Shown here: positions 1 through 7,691 of the stretch, one piece after another
How the letters are laid out: each line of letters opens with the position of its first letter
Numbering within the stretch: the first letter of the stretch is position 1
Source: Devosiaceae bacterium
GTDB taxonomy: Bacteria > Pseudomonadota > Alphaproteobacteria > Rhizobiales > Devosiaceae
NCBI GenBank assembly: GCA_021648585.1
Contig: JAKISM010000024.1
Coordinates: forward strand, 1 to 21,948
Length of the DNA: 21,948 nucleotides
Reading direction: 5' to 3'
Program-made: the position numbers and the translations under genes
Notes under the pieces: model-generated
What the model was told of the DNA's origin: nothing
Seen by the model: only the letters and a program-made list of their open reading frames with translations
The model's database searches: none

Positions 1-620
1 GATGTAATGTCGGTATGTGCATTTCTAAGAGTTTTTGGGATGCTAACTCCAGCATCACAAACGACAAATTCTACAATCTGACCTTTACTCCTTGCCGTAA
101 CTTGCATAACTCCGCCAACAGAACTCTCAGCATGATTCAAAACATTATCTGTAATTTCATTCACCGCCCATTCAAGAGCAGCCAATTGATTTCTGGTAAG
201 GTTTTTCATAGAACTAAGAAGAATTTGAATGGTATCATCGACGGCTTTATGCTGACCTTCCCCAGTTTTATACAGTTGTGCAGGTAGGTGTAGATGTGTT
301 GTTACATCTGATTTAGGAAATTGCCGCGGATCCATCAAATTTGCCCAATTAGCATTTTTAAACAACCGCGATGTTTTAGCATCTGAGGGAAGAATTAGAG
401 TAGTATCTATACCGCGATGCAATTGATCTCTAATATAAATACAAAAAGGTAAAATATCGGGTGCAAAAGCCTTAACAGTTTTAGAAAAATCCAAAACAAT
501 AGATAGGTATCCTCTTTTAGAAGTAAGGTTATGAAAAGCAGCCAGTGCAAATCCAAGGTCAGACTCCTCGAAGTCACCTTCAAATATTATGTTATTAGTG
601 TTTTTATCTACACGTCCCAT
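1..620 (-). CDS. GHKL-type ATP-binding protein with STAS-like N-terminal domain (partial, cut by window edge)
   Basis: An uninterrupted minus-strand frame runs from the ATG at 620 to the window edge, giving 206 residues without a stop. Residues about 8-110 look like a STAS/anti-sigma-antagonist fold. Residues about 125-206 begin a histidine-kinase-like ATPase: an N-box with E155, N159 and H163 (NEITDNVLNHA) and a G1 box DAGVSIP at 189-195. The C-terminal ATP lid and remaining G boxes lie outside the window. No phosphoacceptor His domain or membrane segment is visible, so this is probably a soluble ATPase or switch protein rather than a sensor kinase. Similar ATPases sometimes neighbour a small STAS-like (DUF4325) protein; that neighbour would be off the left edge and is only an inference. 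A TTGACA hexamer lies at 654-649 on the coding strand but no good -10 follows. Function unknown; the ATPase assignment is strong. Confidence 0.8.
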   Translation of the reverse strand, partial: MGRVDKNTNNIIFEGDFEESDLGFALAAFHNLTSKRGYLSIVLDFSKTVKAFAPDILPFCIYIRDQLHRGIDTTLILPSDAKTSRLFKNANWANLMDPRQFPKSDVTTHLHLPAQLYKTGEGQHKAVDDTIQILLSSMKNLTRNQLAALEWAVNEITDNVLNHAESSVGGVMQVTARSKGQIVEFVVCDAGVSIPKTLRNAHTDIT

Positions 621-797
621 ATTTTACACTTTAATTTTTAATAAATAATGTCAACTTATTTCTTAGATGGAGCAGACTTTGAATGGTTACCGTTTTGCAA
701 CAGTGCGATGGGACGTAGTTACTTGCTTTAGGGCGTTATATTGAGTTTGCAATTACTTTCTCAGCTACATTTAGCTATTCTCTCTTTTACCAGCAAT

Positions 798-925
798 AAC
801 CCTCCGCCGTCATTGCGAGCAACGATAGTTGCGCGGCAATCCAGAATGCTTGACACAGTGTTTATTGCAACTTTTCTGGATTGCTTCGTCGCTGCGCTCC
901 TCGCAATGACGAGGACGTGAGGGTT
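798..925. repeat. Interspersed palindromic element (CGTCATTGCGAG-type)
   Basis: A long imperfect inverted repeat lies in the non-coding gap 621-1091. The outer arms are AACCCTC (798-804) and GAGGGTT (919-925). The main arms carry CGTCATTGCGAG (808-819) against CTCGCAATGACG (900-911). The inner arms are GGCAATCCAGAA (835-846) against TTCTGGATTGC (874-884). CGTCATTGCGAG...AATCCAG palindromes are well-known interspersed repeats in AT-rich alphaproteobacteria and some other bacteria, so this is most likely a non-autonomous repeat. GCAAT occurs on both sides (793-797 and 929-933) but is not cleanly adjacent to the right arm. No coding frame is evident in 621-1091. Confidence 0.75.
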
Positions 926-982
926 TTCGCAATAGCATTAAGAAAATTTGCCCCCTCAACTCAAATCAACAACAACCCCCAA

Positions 983-1003
983 CCCTCCCCGCAAGGAGGA
1001 GGG
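983..1003. repeat. Short C/G-rich hairpin in intergenic region
   Basis: CCCTCC (983-988) can pair with GGAGGG (998-1003) around CCGCAAGGA. It sits in the non-coding stretch before the lipase-like gene and resembles short G/C-rich repeat debris common in AT-rich alphaproteobacterial genomes. There is no T-run, so it is not a convincing terminator. It may be a second, partial interspersed repeat. Confidence 0.35.
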
Positions 1004-1091
1004 GAATAAGCGTAGCGAGTACTTTACTAACCCACCCCAACTTCATACCATAAAACAGATCATCAAATAACAACCAGCGAAAGCAGTTATT

Positions 1092-1820
1092 TTGCGTTTA
1101 GTTTTAGCCCTATTTCTTTTCCTACTTTTCACCCTGATTGGCATTAGCACCATCAGCGAAAAGGCACGGGGGGATTATGTTGTTGTGCTTCATGGTATTG
1201 CTCGGGATAGTGATTATATGCGCCCTCTTGCTCAATATCTTGAGGGGCAGGGATATGATACTATTAATCTTGATTATCCTTCGACCGAATATGGGCTTGA
1301 GGAACTGGCGCAATTTATGAATGATGAACTTAGCGATAGGCTCACTCAAAACAAGCCTGTTCATTTTGTTAGTCATTCTATGGGTGGGTTGCTTATTCGT
1401 GCTTATCTTAATAAATATCGTCCTAAAAATTTAGGCAAAGTGGTGCAGTTAGCTCCGCCTAATAGGGGTAGTGAAATTGCTGATTTTCTTAAGGATAATT
1501 ATTTTTATCAGCAATATTATGGCCCGGCTGGCGAGCAGCTTATTACGGAGCAGGCAGAGTTGAATAAAATCTTTGGCGAGGTATATTATCCACTTGGCAT
1601 TATTGCAGGAAATAAATCTATTGCCCCGCTTTCATCTGCTATTATTCCTGATGCTGACGATGGCAAAGTATCCATTGATAGCACTAAACTAAAAGGCATG
1701 AGCGACCATATTGTGATTGAGGCTACGCACACGTTTTTTCCTAGTAATAAACAGGCGCAATTTCAGAGCTGGTATTTTTTACAAAATGGGTATTTCTTTA
1801 GGGAGAATAACGAGCAATAA
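1092..1820 (+). CDS. Lipase/esterase-like alpha/beta hydrolase with N-terminal signal or anchor
   Basis: A 242-aa alpha/beta hydrolase. Residues 1-21 are strongly hydrophobic, forming an export signal or single membrane anchor. The core then starts with a VVVLHG strand and oxyanion region (30-35). The nucleophile elbow is SHSMGG with Ser96. A late aspartate in the DADDGKVS segment and a histidine in EATHTFFP are the plausible remaining triad members. The layout matches small secreted lipase/esterase proteins of the EstA/lipase-class-2 type. The frame begins at a TTG (1092), which places the hydrophobic segment at the N-terminus; no strong Shine-Dalgarno precedes it, so the exact start is uncertain. 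The next gene begins 7 nt after the stop, suggesting co-transcription. The substrate cannot be told from sequence. Confidence 0.8.
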   Translation: MRLVLALFLFLLFTLIGISTISEKARGDYVVVLHGIARDSDYMRPLAQYLEGQGYDTINLDYPSTEYGLEELAQFMNDELSDRLTQNKPVHFVSHSMGGLLIRAYLNKYRPKNLGKVVQLAPPNRGSEIADFLKDNYFYQQYYGPAGEQLITEQAELNKIFGEVYYPLGIIAGNKSIAPLSSAIIPDADDGKVSIDSTKLKGMSDHIVIEATHTFFPSNKQAQFQSWYFLQNGYFFRENNEQ

Positions 1821-1827
1821 TGAAAAA

Positions 1828-2238
1828 ATGAAACAAACATTCAATATATTGATATTATTCTTAGCTTTACTAGTTTTTGCGCCCAGCAGTTTGGCACAAG
1901 AATATAACTGCAATGAGCCAATGTTTCAGCAAGAGATGAATTATTGCTCCTACCAAGATTTTCTTGTAGCTGACAAAAAATTAAATATCGAATATGCTAA
2001 AGCTATTAGGGCAATGAGAAAATTAGATAGTTATAACAGCCAAGATATGCAAGGAGCAGAGGAAGCATTGCGAAAAGCTCAGCGCCTTTGGGTAGGATTT
2101 CGCGATGCCGCTTGCGAAGCTGAGGGCTTTCTTTTTCGTGGTGGAACAATGGAGCCAATGATTATATCAGGGTGCAAAACTGGATTGACACGAGAGAGAA
2201 TAAAAGATTTACAGTTCTTATCTGGATTTGATGAGTAA
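1828..2238 (+). CDS. LprI-family (DUF1311) secreted protein, lysozyme-inhibitor-like
   Basis: The chosen start, ATG 1828, gives 136 aa with a classic signal peptide (residues 1-23, ending SSLAQ). The longer frame upstream lies inside the hydrolase gene and adds no signal. The mature part has the four-cysteine DUF1311/LprI pattern: C28, C40, C96 and C116, with RLWVGFRDAACEAE (86-99) and the GGTMEPMI...GC region near the end. The family includes mycobacterial LprI, described as a lysozyme inhibitor, but most bacterial members have no proven role. The likely location is the periplasm, with two disulfides. The gene starts 7 nt after the lipase-like gene, whose end supplies the GGGAGAA-like sequence at 1801, so the two are probably translated from one message. 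Confidence 0.8.
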   Translation: MKQTFNILILFLALLVFAPSSLAQEYNCNEPMFQQEMNYCSYQDFLVADKKLNIEYAKAIRAMRKLDSYNSQDMQGAEEALRKAQRLWVGFRDAACEAEGFLFRGGTMEPMIISGCKTGLTRERIKDLQFLSGFDE

Positions 2239-2346
2239 TCTTAGACTGCTCATTACAAACATCTCTTAATCTAAACGTAGCGTTGACTTAAATCATAGCG
2301 ACCTTTTCTAAAACATGCCAAACTCATTTAGTAAAGGAGAGTTATC

Positions 2347-2778
2347 ATGTTTGAAAAACCTTCACTTATGTTACGGATTGGAATTGGGAAATTTATTGGT
2401 CTTGCCTTTGGGCTTGTGGCGTTTTTTATGTTGCCACTGTTTGGTGAGAGTGATATTTTGTTCCGGCTTGGCTTGCTTTGTTGGCTAGTTATAATGGGTG
2501 CTTTTATTGGTTTATTTGGCGTTGTGACGCATTACCCGATTATCAACATGCCTATTAGATGGTGGTTGCGTGGCGTGATGATTGGGGCGATGATGATGTT
2601 TACTTTTTGGCTTATTGCCCATGCTAGATTAGACGCTATTGCCATTCAGATGTTTGGTGCTGGCTCTATTTTTGCCAATGGAGCTTGGGTGATTATTGAT
2701 GGAATAATAATGGGTTTAATCATTGCCTTTATAGCAACAAAATTTGCTGGCGAAGGCAAAGAAACTGTAGAAAGATAA
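2347..2778 (+). CDS. Small integral membrane protein, function unknown
   Basis: A 143-aa protein preceded by a good Shine-Dalgarno (AAAGGAGA, about 8 nt before ATG 2347). Four hydrophobic helices are visible, at about 12-32, 37-60, 75-93 and 108-130. There is a short charged C-terminus (KFAGEGKETVER) and a cytosolic-looking RWWLRG between helices 2 and 3. I do not recognise a named family. It stands alone between the LprI-type gene and dodecin, with intergenic gaps of 108 and 73 nt, so it probably has its own promoter. Coding status is well supported by the Shine-Dalgarno and the coherent membrane topology. Confidence 0.7.
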   Translation: MFEKPSLMLRIGIGKFIGLAFGLVAFFMLPLFGESDILFRLGLLCWLVIMGAFIGLFGVVTHYPIINMPIRWWLRGVMIGAMMMFTFWLIAHARLDAIAIQMFGAGSIFANGAWVIIDGIIMGLIIAFIATKFAGEGKETVER

Positions 2779-2851
2779 AACTAATTTAGTTTTTTCACAC
2801 TGTTGCCATAATTTTTATTCCCAATGAGATTTTCAAAATAGGAGAAATATC

Positions 2852-3055
2852 ATGTCAGTTGCAAGAGTTACCGAAATTATTTCATCTTCAAATAAGAGCT
2901 TTGAAGATGCAGTATCAAATGGTGTAAAACGAGCCAGCGAGACTTTGCGCAATGTTGAGGGCGCGTGGGTTAAGGACCAAAAAGTTACCGTTAAAAACGG
3001 TGATATTATTGAATATCGTGTGGTGCTCAAAGTTACATTTATTCTTAGTGATTAA
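2852..3055 (+). CDS. Dodecin family flavin-binding protein
   Basis: A 67-aa protein of the usual dodecin size. It has the dodecin pattern: an N-terminal strand (VARVTEIISSS), one helix carrying SFEDAVSNGVKRASETLRNV (16-35), then AWVKDQKV, and a final strand pair ending YRVVLKVTFILSD. Dodecins assemble into hollow dodecamers that bind flavins, stacking them on an aromatic residue; W39 is the candidate here. The family is thought to store or buffer flavin in the cytoplasm. The Shine-Dalgarno is TAGGAGAAAT just before ATG 2852. A hairpin follows 31 nt after the stop and may end the transcript. Confidence 0.9.
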   Translation: MSVARVTEIISSSNKSFEDAVSNGVKRASETLRNVEGAWVKDQKVTVKNGDIIEYRVVLKVTFILSD

Positions 3056-3085
3056 TATTGCTCAATTAACATTAAAATATTATAG

Positions 3086-3114
3086 TCGCCCAAATATTCA
3101 AATGGTTTGGGCGA
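3086..3114 (+). terminator. Hairpin after dodecin gene, touching the start of the next small ORF
   Basis: A perfect 9-bp inverted repeat, TCGCCCAAA (3086-3094) and TTTGGGCGA (3106-3114), encloses an 11-nt loop. It lies 31 nt after the dodecin stop and would serve as a terminator, although the downstream tail TTAAAT is poor in T. The ATG of the next ORF (3119) begins four bases after the stem, so the hairpin could instead occlude that translation start. Confidence 0.5.
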
Positions 3115-3118
3115 TTAA

Positions 3119-3328
3119 ATGAAAATCTCATATTGGGCAAAGGCAATGTTAAGTTTGGGTGGAATTTTGCTGGCCATAGGGGTATTGCCGTTGGGGATTA
3201 TTGGGTTTCTTTTTCCTGCTTCTCAGCCCATTTTTTTGCAATTATTATTTCTTTCGCTAGCGCCAATCGGCGCTGTCATTTTCTTTATTGGGATTATTAT
3301 TGTTATATTTAGGTTTTTTAAGAAATAG
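3119..3328 (+). CDS. 69-aa two-helix membrane protein, function unknown
   Basis: A small hydrophobic protein with two membrane helices, at about 8-33 and 39-65, a short turn carrying PASQP between them, and a basic end FRFFKK. No family is recognised. No Shine-Dalgarno is visible: the bases before the ATG form the right arm of a 9-bp hairpin. The only good start is ATG 3119. The ORF ends one base before the moaE stop on the opposite strand, so the two genes converge tail to tail. The continuous hydrophobic pattern favours a real gene, but absence of a ribosome site keeps confidence moderate. Confidence 0.5.
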   Translation: MKISYWAKAMLSLGGILLAIGVLPLGIIGFLFPASQPIFLQLLFLSLAPIGAVIFFIGIIIVIFRFFKK

Positions 3329-3329
3329 C

Positions 3330-3800
3330 CTAATCAGTTTTCCATTTATGTTTAGCATTTTCATCACAGGCCTTATTTTCAACCCAATTTTTGCCCTTTG
3401 CGCTTTGTTCAATTTTCCAAAAAGGCGCATCGGTTTTTAGCCAATCCATAATATAATTTGCGCCATCAAAAGCTGCTTGACGATGTGCAGATATGGTCAT
3501 CACCTGCACTATTGGCTCACCAACTGCCATTGCGCCATAACGATGAATAAGCGATATGTTTTGTAACTTAAATCGCTCAAATGCAATATTGGCAAATTTC
3601 TCAAGTTGCCTTTGCGCTAGCGCTGGATAATGTTCCAAAGTTAATTTAACAATAGGATTATCAGGGTTTGAACGCACCAAGCCAGTAAAACATATTGCAG
3701 CGCCCCCTGCCCCAGTATTTTGTTTTAGAAATTGATTATATTCCTTTGCTGGGTCAAAAATTTCTGCCTGCAAACGAACAAGGGGTGAATTTTTAGCCAT
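3330..3800 (-). CDS. moaE: Molybdopterin synthase catalytic subunit MoaE
   Basis: A 156-aa large subunit of molybdopterin synthase, which transfers sulfur from the MoaD thiocarboxylate to precursor Z (cPMP) to make molybdopterin. MoaE signatures in order: ICFTGLVR (36-43), LEHYP (55-59), HRYGAMAVGEP (86-96), SAHRQAAF (104-111), and MDWLKTDAPFWK (118-129). K122 and K129 match the catalytic lysines of the E. coli enzyme (119 and 126) in spacing. The ATG at 3800 is preferred over a TTG at 3806 that would overlap the moaD stop. Either way the gene follows moaD directly, suggesting coupled translation of the two partners. It is last in the uvrC-pgsA-moaD-moaE run. Confidence 0.92.
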   Translation of the reverse strand: MAKNSPLVRLQAEIFDPAKEYNQFLKQNTGAGGAAICFTGLVRSNPDNPIVKLTLEHYPALAQRQLEKFANIAFERFKLQNISLIHRYGAMAVGEPIVQVMTISAHRQAAFDGANYIMDWLKTDAPFWKIEQSAKGKNWVENKACDENAKHKWKTD

Positions 3801-3802
3801 TT

Positions 3803-4054
3803 TCAACCACCAGTCATTGGGGGGAAAAACGCAATGGTTTTTGCATTAGTAATATCAAAATCATGCTCAACCAATTCCTCATCAACCGCAACTCTAATGA
3901 GTTCCTTATTTTCAAAGGCCAGTTTTATTTGCTCGTCGTTCGATTCAAGCCAAGCCATTAACTCATTGACATTATTAATATTTTTAGGGAGTTCTAAATC
4001 ATCTTGTGAACGGTTTAAGCGCTCTTTTATCCAAGCAAAATAAAGTATTTTCAT
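3803..4054 (-). CDS. moaD: Molybdopterin synthase sulfur-carrier subunit MoaD
   Basis: An 83-aa ubiquitin-like (beta-grasp) sulfur carrier. The N-terminal strand MKILYFAWIKE and the C-terminus IAFFPPMTGG are typical. The terminal Gly-Gly is the site that is adenylated and converted to a thiocarboxylate for MoaE. The start codon overlaps the pgsA stop as ATGA (4051-4054), and the end abuts moaE. Both synthase subunits are therefore made from one message, downstream of a phospholipid-synthesis gene with no metabolic link to molybdenum cofactor; this arrangement is recalled as common in Rhizobiales. Confidence 0.9.
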   Translation of the reverse strand: MKILYFAWIKERLNRSQDDLELPKNINNVNELMAWLESNDEQIKLAFENKELIRVAVDEELVEHDFDITNAKTIAFFPPMTGG

Positions 4055-4608
4055 TTTTTACTCCTTAAATGATCGCTTGCGCCCTGCCAATATTGCCAGC
4101 CAGTTATTAGCGTTAAAATAGCTGCTAACCAAAGTAAAACATCAGAAATGAGCGCTATTGCTGGCATCATTGGTTCAGCAAATAATAGGCCTAACGCAAC
4201 TAATTGCACAGTGGTTTTATATTTAGCTAGTATAGAAACTTTAAGCACAATTTTTTTGTTGCCCATAAATTCACGTAAGCCTGAAATGAATATTTCACGC
4301 ATCATAATGGCAATGGCAGGAATGAGATCAAGGCTTGAAAAAGTACCGTCATATGCAAAGGCAATTAACAATGCCCCAACCAATAATTTATCAGCAATCG
4401 GATCCAGCATTTGCCCAACCGGTGAGGTCGTACCCCACTTTCTTGCCAAATAACCATCAAAAAAATCGGTAATGGCGGCAAGCGCAAACAGCATTAATGC
4501 TAACCAGCGCAAATTCTCATTTTCTGAGAGCGCCAAAATAATAATAAACGGAATTGCAACTATGCGAGAATAGGTGAGATAGTTAGGAATGTCGGATTTT
4601 TTTATCAT
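4051..4608 (-). CDS. pgsA: CDP-diacylglycerol--glycerol-3-phosphate 3-phosphatidyltransferase
   Basis: A 185-aa inner-membrane enzyme of phosphatidylglycerol synthesis; it joins CDP-diacylglycerol and glycerol-3-phosphate to give phosphatidylglycerol phosphate. The complete CDP-alcohol phosphotransferase motif is present: D48, D51-G52, A55-R56, G65, D69 and D73 (in DFFDGYLAR and GQMLDPIADK). The N-terminus IPNYLTYSRIVAIP is typical of PgsA. Several hydrophobic helices flank the motif, and the short basic C-terminus is SDHLRSKK. It starts 30 nt downstream of the uvrC stop and overlaps moaD by four bases, so it lies within one transcription unit. Confidence 0.93.
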   Translation of the reverse strand: MIKKSDIPNYLTYSRIVAIPFIIILALSENENLRWLALMLFALAAITDFFDGYLARKWGTTSPVGQMLDPIADKLLVGALLIAFAYDGTFSSLDLIPAIAIMMREIFISGLREFMGNKKIVLKVSILAKYKTTVQLVALGLLFAEPMMPAIALISDVLLWLAAILTLITGWQYWQGASDHLRSKK

Positions 4609-4638
4609 AATTCATGAAACAAGATTGTGTTAAGAAGG

Positions 4639-6522
4639 TCAAGTATTTCTGAAGTGGTCATGGATTTTTTTAGCTAATGCAGCAGAAATTCCTTCAATAT
4701 TTTTAAGATCACTAAAACTAGCACGAGAAGTAGCTTTTGCTGATCCAAAATGATTTAGAAGTGCTTTTTTTCGAGATGCGCCAATACCAGAAATTTCATC
4801 AAGCGGGTTTTTTATCATTTGTTTGTTGCGTTTTGCTCTATGCGTGCCAATGGCAAATCTATGCGCTTCATCTCGCAATCTTTGCACAAAATATAGCACT
4901 GGTGAGCCAGCCTCAAGTTTCATGGGCTTTTTATTGAGCATATAAAATGTTTCTTTGCCAGCATTTCTGTCTTCGCCCTTCGCAATAGCTATGAGGGTGA
5001 TTTCAAATGGTAAATTATATTCTTTAAGGCTTTTTGCCACCGCACTTAATTGCCCCTTACCACCATCAATTAACATTACATCAGGATAATCAGGAATTCC
5101 ATTTTCGCTCTGTTGTTTTTCTATTTCGAGTTTTTGCTGTTTTGCTAGGCGAGCAAAACGGCGAGAAAGCACTTCACTCATCATGCCAAAATCATCACCC
5201 GGAGTAATGGTTTCAGATTTAATATTAAAAGTGCGATATTGTTTTTTGGCAAAACCTTCAATGCCTGCAACAATCATTGCGCCAATGGCGTTTGTGCCAG
5301 AAATATGCGAATTATCATAGACCTCAATGCGGCGTGGGGTTTTATCTAAAGCAAAAGCCTCTGCCATGCCTTCAAGCAACTTCTTTTGCGCTAAATTGTG
5401 CGATAGCTTACGCCCCAATGCCTGTTTGGCATTATTAAGAGCATTGGAAATAAGCGAGTGTTTTTCACCTTTTTTTGGTTTAATAATTGCAACTTTACTA
5501 TCCAAACTAATTGAGAGCGCTTGCTCCAATAGGTTTTTTTCTAATAGATCATGCGACACCAAAACTAATTTTGGTGGCATTCGATTTTCGTAAAATTGCG
5601 AGATAAAGGCGCTTAGAACTTCGCTCTCATTAAGCGAGCCATCAGCACGAGGGTAAAACGCATGATTGCCCCAATTTTGAAAAGCTCGATAGAAAAACAC
5701 CTGCACACAAAATTGCCCTGCTTGTTTATAAATAGCAAAAATATCCGCCTCATTTACATGAGTAGCGCTCATATCATTTTTACTTCTAATATGCGCTAAA
5801 GCGGCAATTCTATCTCGTAAAATTGCTGCCGCCTCATAATCCTGATTTTGCGCTGCTTCTGTCATTTGCTTGGCTAATTCTTGTTGAATCTTATTGGATT
5901 TCCCTCTTAAAAAATCACAAGCATCATCAGCTAATTTTGCATAATTTTCTTGTGAAATCTCTCCCGTGCAAGGCGCAGAACAGCGCTTTATTTGATATTG
6001 CAAGCAGGGGCGAGTGCGATTGGCGAAATATGAATTTGAGCAATTACGCAATAAAAAGGCACGCTGCAAAATATCAATAGTTGTATTTACTGCGTTTCCT
6101 GAAGCAAATGGCCCAAAATATTGCCCCTTAATATTGCGCACCCCTCGATGTTTTTTAAGCTCTGGAGCTTGGTGGTCGTTTGTTATTAAAATATATGGAA
6201 AACCTTTATCATCACGCATTAAAACATTAAATTGCGGCTTATAGCGCTTAATCATATTAGCTTCGAGAAGCAGCGCCTCGCTTTCAGAATTAGTTTGCAC
6301 AAATTCCATAGAGCGAGTGGCAGAAATCATTCGGCAAATTCGGTTTGAATTGCCCTTAAAAGAAGTGTAGTTTTTTACTCGCTTTTTAAGGCTAAGCGCT
6401 TTGCCAACATAAAGCACGTTAGAATTTTCATCTAACATGCGATAAACACCTGCGGAATTGGGCAGATTTTTTACATAAGTGGCAATAATCTTTGTGCCGA
6501 TAATTTCAGATGATTGGTTCAT
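4639..6522 (-). CDS. uvrC: Excinuclease ABC subunit C
   Basis: A 627-aa nuclease subunit of UvrABC nucleotide excision repair, which cuts on both sides of a lesion. Domains in order: GIY-YIG nuclease (about 18-100; GVY 25-27, YVG 38-40, catalytic Glu at about 87); a four-cysteine set C161, C173, C181 and C185, whose spacing matches the iron-sulfur ligands reported for E. coli UvrC; a UvrB-binding UVR region (about 200-240); an RNase-H-like second nuclease (about 380-540, with EVYDNSHISG and VMLIDGGKGQLSA); and a C-terminal helix-hairpin-helix (about 565-625). Length is normal and all modules are intact. The ATG at 6522 has only a weak ribosome site. It precedes pgsA by 30 nt. Confidence 0.96.
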   Translation of the reverse strand: MNQSSEIIGTKIIATYVKNLPNSAGVYRMLDENSNVLYVGKALSLKKRVKNYTSFKGNSNRICRMISATRSMEFVQTNSESEALLLEANMIKRYKPQFNVLMRDDKGFPYILITNDHQAPELKKHRGVRNIKGQYFGPFASGNAVNTTIDILQRAFLLRNCSNSYFANRTRPCLQYQIKRCSAPCTGEISQENYAKLADDACDFLRGKSNKIQQELAKQMTEAAQNQDYEAAAILRDRIAALAHIRSKNDMSATHVNEADIFAIYKQAGQFCVQVFFYRAFQNWGNHAFYPRADGSLNESEVLSAFISQFYENRMPPKLVLVSHDLLEKNLLEQALSISLDSKVAIIKPKKGEKHSLISNALNNAKQALGRKLSHNLAQKKLLEGMAEAFALDKTPRRIEVYDNSHISGTNAIGAMIVAGIEGFAKKQYRTFNIKSETITPGDDFGMMSEVLSRRFARLAKQQKLEIEKQQSENGIPDYPDVMLIDGGKGQLSAVAKSLKEYNLPFEITLIAIAKGEDRNAGKETFYMLNKKPMKLEAGSPVLYFVQRLRDEAHRFAIGTHRAKRNKQMIKNPLDEISGIGASRKKALLNHFGSAKATSRASFSDLKNIEGISAALAKKIHDHFRNT

Positions 6523-6555
6523 AGTTTTGCATCTTAAAGCAAAAGATAAATAAAT

Positions 6556-7533
6556 CTAAGCGCTATTTGTGAAAACCAAAACCATATAGATTAAATAGGC
6601 AATTACCATTATTGAGCCTTCAATGCGATTGAGCTTGCGAGTGAAAAACACAATCGGCAATAACAGCAAGAACACACCAAGCATAATCCACATATCAAGG
6701 CTAATAATGCTCATGGGAACGCTAAGCGGCATAAGCATTGCGGTAATGCCAATAATGCCAAGAATATTAAAAACGCTAGAGCCAAGCACGTTACCAACCA
6801 TCATGCCTGCTTGTTTACGTAGTGCGGCTGAAACAGATGCTGCAAGTTCTGGCAAAGATGTGCCCAAAGCAACGATTGACAGGCCAACTACTGTGTCAGC
6901 AACACCAAACATATCTGCAACCCCTAAAGCACCAGTGATAGTTAATTTGCCGCCAATTCCTAAGCCAACAATTCCAAATGCTAAAAAGCCTATTAACCAA
7001 GGCATAGTTAGTGGTGGCTCGTCCTCATCATCGCTTTTAATCTCAGCACCACTAGAGATTTCTCTTAGAGTTTCATTGCGTGCCCGTGTTGCCATCACAC
7101 CGCTATAAATAAGATAAATTATTAATAGCGTGAATAATACTAAACCATCAAAGCGAGAAACTAAGCCATCGGAAAGGAAAAGAATAAATACCAAACTCAC
7201 CGCAATAAGAAAAACCGTTGAGCGGCGAATACCATCAGCTTTAAGCGTAAATGCTAATATTATTGCTGGCACACCAAGCACCAACAAAGTATTGGCGATG
7301 TTTGAGCCAATAACATTACCTATGGCTAATCCGGGCGCATTATTAAGCGCTGCTTCAATAGAAACAATAAGTTCAGGTGCAGACGTTCCAAACGCAACAA
7401 TAGTTAGCCCTGTTATAATGGTCGGAATATGCAAACGTTGCGCGGCACTAAGCGCACCACGCACCAACGCATCACCCGAAATAGCCAGTAATACTAACCC
7501 TGCTACTAGAAATATTACGGACATATAATCCAT
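6556..7533 (-). CDS. Calcium/sodium antiporter, CaCA family (YrbG-like)
   Basis: A 325-aa inner-membrane exchanger with two homologous halves. The first alpha repeat (about 41-87) contains GLTIVAFGTSAPE with E54 and GNVIGSNIAN. The second (about 216-262) contains GLSIVALGTSLPE with E229 and GNVLGSSVFN. The two repeats and their ion-binding glutamates are the hallmark of cation/Ca2+ exchangers. About ten hydrophobic helices are visible, with an acidic cytosolic loop (about 160-173, SDDEDEPP) between the halves. AAGGA about 9 nt before ATG 7533 supports this start; an internal ATG at codon 4 is possible. It ends 33 nt before the uvrC start on the same strand. The precise ion pair cannot be read from the sequence. 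Confidence 0.9.
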   Translation of the reverse strand: MDYMSVIFLVAGLVLLAISGDALVRGALSAAQRLHIPTIITGLTIVAFGTSAPELIVSIEAALNNAPGLAIGNVIGSNIANTLLVLGVPAIILAFTLKADGIRRSTVFLIAVSLVFILFLSDGLVSRFDGLVLFTLLIIYLIYSGVMATRARNETLREISSGAEIKSDDEDEPPLTMPWLIGFLAFGIVGLGIGGKLTITGALGVADMFGVADTVVGLSIVALGTSLPELAASVSAALRKQAGMMVGNVLGSSVFNILGIIGITAMLMPLSVPMSIISLDMWIMLGVFLLLLPIVFFTRKLNRIEGSIMVIAYLIYMVLVFTNSA

Positions 7534-7691
7534 TATTAAAGAGAATCCTTTTTAATTTAACCTACTATATATGTGATAGAATTAATAAAAGCCAACTTCA
7601 AATGATGTTTAAATCAAATTTCCGTTTATATTGTAATATTCTATCTTTAGCTTACACTTTCAATAGATAAAAAGAAGGTAGATTAAATTTA

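Noticed and set aside
15..287. Plus-strand ORF of 90 aa at the left edge
   Set aside because: The opposite frame encodes a continuous GHKL ATPase with N-box and G1 motifs, so this is its shadow.
798..925. CRISPR repeat or tRNA-like gene
   Set aside because: There is a single palindromic unit without spacers, and no tRNA cloverleaf or anticodon arm could be formed; it fits an interspersed palindromic repeat.
1717..1827. Extended N-terminus for the LprI-type protein
   Set aside because: The extension lies inside the hydrolase gene in another frame, and the signal peptide begins only at 1828.
6623..7528. Two plus-strand ORFs of 161 and 132 aa opposite the antiporter gene
   Set aside because: They are antisense to a clear CaCA exchanger, their residues mirror its codons, and they show no domain or ribosome site.
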